Shown here in pieces: positions 45,367-52,819 of a stretch of DNA of 52,819 nt. The stretch covers positions 1 through 52,819 of the forward strand of contig AEVK01000174.1 of assembly GCA_000209515.2 (NCBI GenBank), given 5' to 3'. Source of the DNA: a gamma proteobacterium IMCC1989 (lineage in GTDB: Bacteria > Pseudomonadota > Gammaproteobacteria > Pseudomonadales > Cellvibrionaceae). The translations under genes were made by a program, and so were the position numbers. Each line of letters starts with the position of its first letter. Position 1 is the first letter of the stretch. The notes under the pieces were generated by a model, which was not told the DNA's origin, ran no database searches, and was given only the letters and a program-made list of their open reading frames with translations.

Positions 45367-46647
45367 TTACGCTGATAAGTTTTCTACATCTTCATTCATC
45401 ATCTCATCTTCGTCCATTTCAAAGTACTGCTTATCTTTCTTAATGCCGTATTTTTTTACCAATTTACCAAAGGCTCTTCTTTCTTTTCCACACATTTTAG
45501 CCGCCAATGTTACATTACCTTTTGCATTCAACATTACCTGCCCAACATATTCTTGCTCAAAATACTCAATCGCTATTCGCTTATCACGCGAGAAATCGTA
45601 ATTCCCATCGTCAACATTCGAAATAAAAGATGCGTTAGTGATACCATTAACACTTTCGTCTTTAACGCAGACTGAAGAACCAGACACCTTAAACAAAGAG
45701 CCATCATCCAATGACTCAACACCCATCACACTATCGGCGCTGCATAAATACAAACGATGAATTAAGTTTTCCAGTTCTCTCACATTACCCGGCCAGGAAA
45801 ACCGATTTAACATACTTAACAATTGTGGCGAAAGAGTTTTAAAGCCAATATTGTATTGATGATCGAACTGCGCAACAAAATGATCAATTAAGATATCAAT
45901 ATCACCCTCACGCTCACGCAAGGGAGGCATATGCACACTGAGAATATATAAACGGTAATAGAGATCGGCACGAAAGTCGCCTTCTTGAATACGTACATCT
46001 AAGTCGCAGTTAGCGGAAGCAATTAAGCGAACATCGGCCTGATGAGTCACTTCTGAACCTACAGGTCGGTATTCTTTCTCTTGAAGAAAACGCAATAACG
46101 CGGCTTGAGATTTTAATGAGAGGCTATCTATTTCATCTAAAAATAATGTGCCTTTATTTGCTGTCGCCAACAAACCTTTTTTATCTTTTTTAGCATCGGT
46201 AAAAGAACCCTTCATATGACCAAATAATTCGCTCATAAAAAGATCATCGGTTAACGTCGCACAGTTTATGGCGATAAATGGCTGCGATGCTCGACTACCG
46301 CTGTAATGCAGACCTCGCGCGGCTAGCTCTTTACCTGTACCTGTTTCTCCGGTCACCAATACCGGGGCATCATAGCGACCGTGGGTCGATATCAGAAAAC
46401 GTACCTTTTTGATAGCCGGAGATTCACCGATAATATTCATCAACGCTAGAGATTCGTTGATGCCATTAACCACCTTAGATACCTCTGTAACCGATGAATC
46501 ACTAACAGAAGACACCCTAGTGTGCTCAGCTTTATGTTCAACAGCACCAGTTGTTGTGTGAGAATCCGTTGAATGACTACAATAAGAAATCATGTTATTC
46601 ACGCCTGAATTATTTTTATAACTTATATAACTTACTACAGCTTTCAT
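45367..46647 (-). CDS. sigma-54-dependent activator of the T6SS locus (VasH-like)
   Basis: AAA+ enhancer-binding protein that activates RNA polymerase-sigma-54. Residues 1-70 are Ser/Thr-rich with no receiver, PAS or GAF domain that I can see. The AAA+ core (about 71-310) has Walker A GETGTGKE (100-107), Walker B GTLFLDEID (166-174) and DFRADLYYRL for the arginine fingers. The sigma-54 contact loop is GSFTDA (147-152), not the canonical GAFTGA, though the key Phe and Thr remain. The C-terminal Fis-type HTH is NVTLAAKMCGKERRAFGKLV. 426 residues. It ends in a terminator and lies just upstream of the sigma-54 promoter of the T6SS operon. Confidence 0.9.
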   Translation of the reverse strand: MKAVVSYISYKNNSGVNNMISYCSHSTDSHTTTGAVEHKAEHTRVSSVSDSSVTEVSKVVNGINESLALMNIIGESPAIKKVRFLISTHGRYDAPVLVTGETGTGKELAARGLHYSGSRASQPFIAINCATLTDDLFMSELFGHMKGSFTDAKKDKKGLLATANKGTLFLDEIDSLSLKSQAALLRFLQEKEYRPVGSEVTHQADVRLIASANCDLDVRIQEGDFRADLYYRLYILSVHMPPLREREGDIDILIDHFVAQFDHQYNIGFKTLSPQLLSMLNRFSWPGNVRELENLIHRLYLCSADSVMGVESLDDGSLFKVSGSSVCVKDESVNGITNASFISNVDDGNYDFSRDKRIAIEYFEQEYVGQVMLNAKGNVTLAAKMCGKERRAFGKLVKKYGIKKDKQYFEMDEDEMMNEDVENLSA

Positions 46648-47022
46648 AACTTACAGCGAAATATTTATAGCAAATTTAATACCAACAATAAAAACACATG
46701 CTCAAATATTACCGAACATGAAGAATTCGTAATATAACTAATACGCATGACAGCTTACTATGCACACTTCTACGCCACTCTTATTTTTATAGGCGAGATT
46801 TAAAAAGGAATATGATAGTAATGCATCGCCAGAAAAATTGCGACCTGTTGGTGTGACGCACAAAAAATGCTGCTTATGGTGACTAGCGCGGGTGCATTTA
46901 CACCCACTAGCGCGGGTTATTAACATTCAACAAAACTTAAAACACCACAACTGGCTACTGATATTTTATCGTTTAACTAGTTAATTCACACATAAGAAAA
47001 GATTGACTTTAGCGCATGAGAA
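46648..47022. other. intergenic region between the activator gene and epmC
   Basis: 375 bases with no credible gene. Notable contents: direct repeats ACTAGCGCGGGT at 46882-46893 and 46906-46917 with a GGGTG/CACCC hairpin between them (46890-46905). The rest is AT-rich. A 62-residue ORF on the minus strand here has no ribosome site and is probably spurious. Confidence 0.55.
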
Positions 47023-47628
47023 TCAATTTAGATTATCAAACAAAAATGCATCGGGAGAAAAGTTGAATGGGGGTTTATATTCACCTACCAATGCTTTAGC
47101 AAACGTGACGGCTCTACTTTCATCGTTTGCGTTATTCACATTAAGACAGTAACGCTTAGCTTCTTGCAACACCGACTCTTTAAAGCTGTCGGTAATGTCG
47201 ACATCACCATTAAGGTTATCGGCACTTAGTTGAAACGAGCTCCCGCATGCACGAGAAAACAACCACTCAAGTGCCTGGGGCTTAGCTTCTACTTGCTCGA
47301 ATTTTTTTTGCTGCTCTGCGGTACGTCCATCGGGCGCATACCAATAACCATAATCCGGTAACTGTCTACGCTGCTCTCCAGCAATACACCAATGCGCAAT
47401 TTCGTGTAGCGCGCTGGCAAAATAGTCACGCGTAAAAACAATAGTATGTTCACTATTAATATCAATCGTAGGAATATATTCTGGCTCCTCGCCCCCACCA
47501 AGTAAACGAGTGCGATGCGATAACAAAAAAGTTTTCTCAAACAGCACGATCAAATCGTCACAATTATGCTCAATACTTACAATCGGATTTGTTTCTATAG
47601 GTGTGATTTTAGGTGGAAAATGATTCAT
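47023..47628 (-). CDS. epmC: elongation factor P hydroxylase
   Basis: Hydroxylates the beta-lysyl-modified lysine of EF-P, the last step of its maturation. The YfcM-family pattern is clear: RLLGGGEEPEYIPT, FASALHEIAHWCIAGEQRR with HEIAH at 75-79, DYGYWYAPDGRTAEQQ and VEAKPQALEWLF. 201 residues from an ATG that overlaps the stop of the LysR gene (ATGA). An N-terminal extension of about 18 residues relative to E. coli YfcM is likely tolerated. Confidence 0.93.
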   Translation of the reverse strand: MNHFPPKITPIETNPIVSIEHNCDDLIVLFEKTFLLSHRTRLLGGGEEPEYIPTIDINSEHTIVFTRDYFASALHEIAHWCIAGEQRRQLPDYGYWYAPDGRTAEQQKKFEQVEAKPQALEWLFSRACGSSFQLSADNLNGDVDITDSFKESVLQEAKRYCLNVNNANDESRAVTFAKALVGEYKPPFNFSPDAFLFDNLN

Positions 47629-48482
47629 GACAAAGACGCTTTTACATAATCAATTAAATATTGCGTAGCTTTATTTGCCCCTTGCGATTGGCTAATCAAG
47701 CTAATATCAATGGTACCCAGCTTCGGTAATTTATCGGATGGGCGCAATTGCCGCAAATGTTCTGGCGCAGTGCTTTTGGTTAACACGGTTACACCTAAGC
47801 CTTCGTTTAAGGCGGCTTCAATACCCCCTATATCTGAATTGGTATAAACGATTCTAAATGCACGATTATTCGCATTCAATACTTCTATTGCCCGCTCTCG
47901 GTAACGGCACCCATCTGGCGCGACAATTAATGGCAAGGGGTCTTGCAGGTGTACATCATGATTTTCGCTCGACAGCCACACTAAATCATCATTTTTAATT
48001 AATTCCCCTCCTTCTATAGGAGCGTAATGCGAGGCCAATATCAAATCGTAATTACCGTACTCTCTACTTTTTTGTCTCTCTAACAACTCCTGACTAAGTG
48101 CGCTGGTGACTTCAAGACTAATATCGGGATACGCTTCAGAAAAGTGGCGAACAATCTTTGGTAATATCGTCGTTGCAAACTCACTGGGAACACCAAAGTG
48201 GACATTACCTGTCACTGCCGTCGTCATAAACTGCGTTAAGGCTTCATCATTCAACGCAAGAATCCGCTTAGCATAGCTATAAATAGTTTTACCTGAATGA
48301 CTTTGCTCGACTCTTTGACCCAGTCTTACCAATAAAGTTTGGCCAAGCAAGGTTTCCAGTCGTTTTATTTGTAAGCTAATCGCAGGCTGTGTTCTACCTA
48401 GTAATTCTGCTGCCTGTGTAAAACCGCCCAATTCAACTACGGTGACATAGGTCCTCAATAATTCTGTAGGAATATTTTTCAT
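47625..48482 (-). CDS. LysR-type transcriptional regulator
   Basis: 285-residue regulator with an N-terminal winged helix-turn-helix (LLRTYVTVVELGGFTQAAELL, then GRTQPAISLQIKRLETLLGQ) and a C-terminal effector-binding domain (about 90-285). The N terminus resembles the LrhA/PecT branch. It is divergent from gcvT, so it may control that gene, as LysR regulators often control their divergent neighbour, but no glycine link is shown. Three 12-bp repeats lie just before its start. Confidence 0.9.
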   Translation of the reverse strand: MKNIPTELLRTYVTVVELGGFTQAAELLGRTQPAISLQIKRLETLLGQTLLVRLGQRVEQSHSGKTIYSYAKRILALNDEALTQFMTTAVTGNVHFGVPSEFATTILPKIVRHFSEAYPDISLEVTSALSQELLERQKSREYGNYDLILASHYAPIEGGELIKNDDLVWLSSENHDVHLQDPLPLIVAPDGCRYRERAIEVLNANNRAFRIVYTNSDIGGIEAALNEGLGVTVLTKSTAPEHLRQLRPSDKLPKLGTIDISLISQSQGANKATQYLIDYVKASLS

Positions 48483-48485
48483 AGA

Positions 48486-48521
48486 CTCTCACCTAAGCTC
48501 TAACCCAATCTCTAACCTAAA
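48486..48521. repeat. three 12-bp tandem units before the LysR gene
   Basis: CTCTCACCTAAG, CTCTAACCCAAT and CTCTAACCTAAA stand head to tail beside the LysR start codon, in the 172-bp divergent gap to gcvT. No glycine riboswitch pattern was seen in that gap. Confidence 0.75.
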
Positions 48522-48654
48522 TCCTGTTACAGATACGATCACTACCCACCAACTATAAATATTATTAATGCAAACATTATAACTATTAATTTTACTATAT
48601 GCACATTCAACGATAGGATGACTTAATGATCACATTTTTATTAAGGGTTTAGAC

Positions 48655-49791
48655 ATGTCAGAAACTACCACAGAGCTTCAGGTTACCCCTCTACACGCAC
48701 TACACAATGAGCTGGGCGCAAAAATGGTGCCCTTCGCAGGCTACGATATGCCTGTACAGTTCCCTGCTGGTGTAAAAACAGAGCATTTGCATACCCGCAA
48801 AGAAGCCGGTTTATTTGATGTTTCACATATGGGACAACTCACCGTTTCTGGCGATGGCATTGTTGAAGCATTAGAAAAGCTGTTACCTATAGATGTGGGC
48901 GCTTTAGACATTCACCAACAGAGCTATGCGTTATTAACGAACGACGATGGCGGGATTTTAGATGACTTGATTATCACGCGCTGGGCAGAAGACACTTTCT
49001 TTATAGTAGTCAATGCAGCCTGCAAAGAACAAGACATTGCGCACTTCCGTAAGCACTTGCCCAATGCCACTATCGAGATTCTTTCATCACGAGCACTCGT
49101 TGCTCTACAAGGCCCTAGCGCTAAAAACGTTGCCGAAGTGATCGCCCCTATCGCTTGTGAGTTAACGTTTATGCACGGTTGCTTTGTAACAGTTGATTGC
49201 AACGGTACTGCTGTAGAGTGTTATTTCACACGCTCTGGCTATACTGGTGAAGATGGGTTTGAAATCTCTATTCCCAATGAACATGCCGATGCAGTTGCTC
49301 GCTTATTACTCAGTTTTGACTGCGTAGAAGCCATTGGTTTAGGTGCTCGTGATTCTTTACGTTTAGAAGCTGGTCTTTGCTTATATGGTCATGATATGAA
49401 TACTGAAACCAATCCTATTGATGCTTCATTATTATGGAGCATTAGCAAGTCTCGTCGCCCAGATGGCGCGAAAGCGGGCGGCTTTTTAGGGACAGACAAC
49501 ATATTCTCATCTATCGAAAAAGGCTCAGACCGCAAACGCGTAGGCCTATTAATTGATGGGCGAGCCCCCGTGCGCGAAGGCGCGGTATTGGTTGACGCCG
49601 ACGATAATACCGTGGGTGTCGTCACTAGCGGTGGGTTTGGCCCTTCTATCAATAAGCCTATTGCCATCGGCTACGCAAATAAAACATCTGCCGCTCTTGG
49701 TACCGAACTCTTTGCCTTAGTACGCGGTAAAAAATTACCCGTTAGCGTCAGCAAAATGCCTTTTGTAGAACAACGTTATTTTCGCGGTTAA
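48655..49791 (+). CDS. gcvT: aminomethyltransferase (glycine cleavage T-protein)
   Basis: Transfers the methylene group from the H-protein to tetrahydrofolate. 378 residues: LHNELGAKMVPFAGYDMPVQF at the N terminus, the LFDVSHMGQ motif, then YTGEDGFEI and GLGARDSLRLEAGLCLYGHDM typical of GcvT. AAGGG lies 8 nt before the ATG. It precedes gcvP by 106 bp. gcvH, usually between or near, is not in this gap. Confidence 0.96.
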   Translation: MSETTTELQVTPLHALHNELGAKMVPFAGYDMPVQFPAGVKTEHLHTRKEAGLFDVSHMGQLTVSGDGIVEALEKLLPIDVGALDIHQQSYALLTNDDGGILDDLIITRWAEDTFFIVVNAACKEQDIAHFRKHLPNATIEILSSRALVALQGPSAKNVAEVIAPIACELTFMHGCFVTVDCNGTAVECYFTRSGYTGEDGFEISIPNEHADAVARLLLSFDCVEAIGLGARDSLRLEAGLCLYGHDMNTETNPIDASLLWSISKSRRPDGAKAGGFLGTDNIFSSIEKGSDRKRVGLLIDGRAPVREGAVLVDADDNTVGVVTSGGFGPSINKPIAIGYANKTSAALGTELFALVRGKKLPVSVSKMPFVEQRYFRG

Positions 49792-49849
49792 GCATGTCGT
49801 AAGAACAGGCATAAATAAAGCACGTTTTTAAACACTATTAATAGTTAAC

Positions 49850-49881
49850 CATGCGCACAACCGACGTCAACCGTGCGCATG
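49850..49881 (+). other. stem-loop between gcvT and gcvP
   Basis: CATGCGCAC and GTGCGCATG form a 9-bp perfect stem around a 14-nt loop, immediately before the gcvP Shine-Dalgarno (AGGAG). No T-run follows. It may stabilise gcvT mRNA or modulate gcvP translation. Confidence 0.6.
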
Positions 49882-49897
49882 ACTAGGAGAAGCAGTA

Positions 49898-52723
49898 ATG
49901 ACCGACAACAATCAATTTAGTGCGCGCCACATTGGCCCCGAATTATCGGACCAACAGTCTATGCTAAACACATTGGGCTATGAGGATATGGCCAGCTTTA
50001 TTCGGGATGTTGTTCCTGCCGGCATACATTCGGCATCGCCACTAAATCTAGGCAAAGGCTTGAGCGAACAAGCCGCTATTGCTGAACTACGTGGCCTAGC
50101 AAAACAAAACAAAGTCTATCGCTCACTCATTGGTCAAGGCTATTACGGCAGCTTCACCCCCTATGTGATTCAACGTAATTTATTAGAAAACCCCGCTTGG
50201 TATACCGCTTACACCCCTTATCAGCCAGAAATTTCTCAAGGCCGCTTAGAAGGTATTATTAACTTCCAAACCATGATCACCGACCTAACGGGTATGGATC
50301 TATCTAGCTCTTCACTTTTAGATGAAGGCACTGCAGCAGCAGAATCCATGGCACTCTGTAAGCGTATGGCAAAATCTAAAAGCCAAGCTTTTTTTGTTGA
50401 TGAGAACTGTTTTCCTCAGACCATCGAGGTCGTTAAAACACGCGCCAAGCCATTAGGTATCGAAATCGTTATAGGCGACCCGCTAACACAAGATTCACAT
50501 GATTATTTCGGCTGGCTTTTACAATATCCGGGCGCCAACGGGGAAATTCGTGATTTTAGTGACTTAGTGAAAACCGCACACGAAAACAAATCACTCGTAG
50601 TAATGGCTGCTGACATACTTAGCTTAATGTTACTTAAATCGCCCGGTGAAACCGGTGCAGATGTTGCCATTGGTTGCACTCAACGCTTTGGTGTTCCATT
50701 AGGTTTTGGTGGCCCTCATGCCGCTTACATGGCAACACGCGAAGCCTTTAAGCGTTCATTGCCGGGTCGCTTAGTGGGTATATCGCAAGACAGCCACGGT
50801 AACCCAGCCTATCGTCTAGCGTTGCAAACCCGTGAACAACATATTCGCCGTGAAAAAGCCACCAGCAACATTTGTACTGCTCAAGTATTGCTTGCCGTTA
50901 TTGCCAGCATGTACGCGGCCTATCATGGCCCACAAGGATTACGTGCCATTGCCGAACGCGTTCAACGCTTAACCGGCTTGTTAGCTAGCGGCGTAGATTC
51001 ACTTGGCTATAAAAGAGAAAACATCAGCTTCTTCGACACACTAACTATTCATACTGGCGATCAAACGGCCACCATTCACGCCGCTGCTAGAGCACACGAA
51101 ATTAATCTACGTGAAATTGATAGCAACACTCTAGGCGTTTCCTTAGACGAAACCTGTGACGAAGCCCACGTAAAACAATTACTCGCTATTTTTGCCGAAA
51201 AGGACCTTGAGTTACCTACGGCAGCAATCGAAGGAATTGAGGCCGGATTACAACGACAAGATGTGGTACTGACGCACCCAGTATTTAATACTTATCATTC
51301 TGAAACAGAAATGATGCGTTATTTACGCAAATTGTCAGACAAAGATATCGCCTTAGACCGCGCGATGATCCCATTAGGTTCATGCACAATGAAATTGAAT
51401 GCAAGTGCAGAAATGATGCCCATTAGCTGGCCAGAGTTTGCCAACATTCACCCATTTGTCCCTGCCGATCAAGTCATTGGCTACAAAGCGATGATTTAAG
51501 AAACCGAGCGTATGCTATGTGAAATCACTGGCTACGATGCGATGTCTCTACAACCCAATGCGGGTTCACAGGGTGAATATGCAGGTCTATTAGCGATTGA
51601 GGCTTATCACGAAAGTCGTGGCGAAGGTCATCGCAACATTTGTCTTATCCCTAGCTCCGCTCACGGTACCAACCCTGCATCTGCGCAACTATGTAATATG
51701 CGTGTCGTCGTTGTGAAATGTGACAGCGAAGGCAATGTGGATATTGACGACCTTCGCGCTAAAGCCGATGAATGCAGTGAAAACCTTGCCGCATTAATGG
51801 TCACCTACCCGTCTACTCACGGCGTGTTTGAAGAAGCTATTCAAGAAATATGCGATGTCATTCATGGTCACGGCGGCCAAGTGTATATTGATGGCGCGAA
51901 CCTTAATGCCATGGTGGGCGTCTGCCAGCCGGGCAAATTTGGCGGTGACGTTTCGCACCTTAACTTACATAAAACCTTCTGCATTCCTCACGGTGGTGGT
52001 GGCCCAGGCGTTGGCCCTATTGGTGTTGGCAAACACTTAGAACCATTTTTACCCGGCCACTACACTAATAAAGAATCCTCTGCTGTGGGAGCAGTAGCAT
52101 CTGCCGCATGGGGCAGCGCAAGTATTCTGCCGATCACGTGGATGTACATCAAAATGATGGGCGCAGAAGGCCTAAAAGACGCAACCGAAGTCGCCATACT
52201 GAATGGTAACTATATTGCTAAACAACTAAGCGATGCCTACCCCGTACTGTATACCGGCAGAAACGACCTAGTCGCTCACGAATGTATTATTGATCTACGC
52301 CCTATTAAAGATGGCTGCGGTGTAAGTGTAGATGATGTGGCCAAACGCCTCATTGATTACGGTTTCCATGCGCCTACCATGTCGTTTCCCGTGTCTGGCA
52401 CATTAATGATTGAACCAACAGAAAGCGAATCCAAAGCAGAAATAGATCGCTTTATTAATGCCATGCTAATGATTCGCAAAGAAATCGCTGAAGTCGAATC
52501 TGGCACAGTTTCAGTCGAAGACAATGTATTGAGCAATGCACCCCATACTGCCGAAGTGCTTACTGCTGATGAATGGGAAAAGCCCTACTCTCGCACACAA
52601 GCCGCTTATCCATTGCCTGCACTAAAAACAAGTAAATACTGGGCTCCCGTTGGCCGAGTAGATAATGCCTATGGCGATAAGAACTTACAGTGTTCGTGTC
52701 TGCCTATTTCATCTTACGAATAA
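49898..52723 (+). pseudogene. gcvP: glycine dehydrogenase (P-protein) with an in-frame stop
   Basis: Decarboxylates glycine with pyridoxal phosphate as part of the glycine cleavage system. The sequence is P-protein across about 941 codons: ARHIGP near the N terminus, [16 protein letters not shown], then [16 protein letters not shown] and [18 protein letters not shown] with the PLP lysine. An in-frame TAA at 51497-51499 (codon 534) cuts it into a 533-residue part and a part resuming in the same frame ([15 protein letters not shown]). Nothing is shifted, so one base change restores it. The break lies about 80 residues inside the region equal to GcvPB, not at the natural GcvPA/GcvPB boundary. 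AGGAG precedes the start. Whether this is a true mutation, readthrough or a sequence error is open. Confidence 0.9.
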
Positions 52724-52819
52724 AGTCCTCATCTAAAAATTTTATCAGAAACGAGGCCCTTGCACGGAAGACAATTTTGCTTTCAGGCTAGGCAAAAACG
52801 CACGGAAAGAGGGAGTTTA

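Noticed and set aside
46738-46926. 62-residue minus-strand ORF between the activator gene and epmC
   Set aside because: No ribosome site, unusual composition, and it runs through the direct repeats. Probably chance.
48483-48654. Possible glycine riboswitch upstream of gcvT
   Set aside because: The gap is AT-rich and short, with no aptamer-like GGAGAG or GCACCG elements.
49898-52723. Natural two-subunit GcvPA/GcvPB arrangement
   Set aside because: The stop lies about 80 residues inside the GcvPB part, and no ribosome site precedes the second fragment.

Overview
The window reads as a chromosomal segment of a Gram-negative gammaproteobacterium, probably marine or Pseudomonas/Cellvibrio-like. 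The evidence is the block rpsP-rimM-trmD-rplS next to ffh, the run dsbC-hom-thrC-recJ, a long-form queF beside a yadG/yadH-type ABC exporter and a yciA-type thioesterase, an epmC gene, and a type VI secretion system (T6SS) with a lipoprotein TssJ. Base composition looks moderate (mid-40s % GC by eye). No rRNA, CRISPR array, integrase or complete insertion sequence was seen.

Left part (1-18.4 kb), mostly housekeeping: tRNA-Ser(GGA); a membrane class III adenylate cyclase behind a 16-bp tandem repeat; queF, an ABC exporter pair, a small conserved protein and an acyl-CoA thioesterase; then on the minus strand dsbC-hom-thrC-recJ, rpsP-rimM-trmD-rplS with a strong terminator, ffh, and a PolI-type 5'-3' exonuclease. 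Two plus-strand genes of unknown function (one SPOR-like) close the section.

Middle part (18.5-46.6 kb) is one minus-strand T6SS locus. A sigma-54 activator gene (45.4-46.6 kb) precedes an excellent -24/-12 promoter (45144-45159) that drives a small winged-helix-like gene, a natural TssB-TssC sheath fusion, hcp, tssE, F, G, J, K, L, M and A. Four accessory genes follow: a small HExxH zincin-like protein, a deaminase-motif protein, a TPR plus GNAT protein and an unknown 343-residue protein. They are interrupted by a 110-bp MITE-like element with a 5-bp target duplication. A second candidate sigma-54 promoter precedes a delivery module: a VgrG with 13 exact 20-residue repeats, a DUF2169 adaptor fused to pentapeptide repeats, a second pentapeptide protein, a DUF3540 protein and a DUF4150 (PAAR-like) tip. 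No tssH/clpV is present in the locus.

Right part (47-52.8 kb): epmC and a LysR-type regulator, divergent from gcvT and gcvP of the glycine cleavage system. gcvP carries an in-frame TAA at codon 534 of about 941, and gcvH is not between gcvT and gcvP.

The most notable points are the TssBC fusion in a locus without ClpV, the deaminase-like and zincin-like candidate effectors, the two sigma-54 promoters with repeat arrays at enhancer distance, the regular VgrG needle extension, and short imperfect tandem repeats in many gaps between genes.
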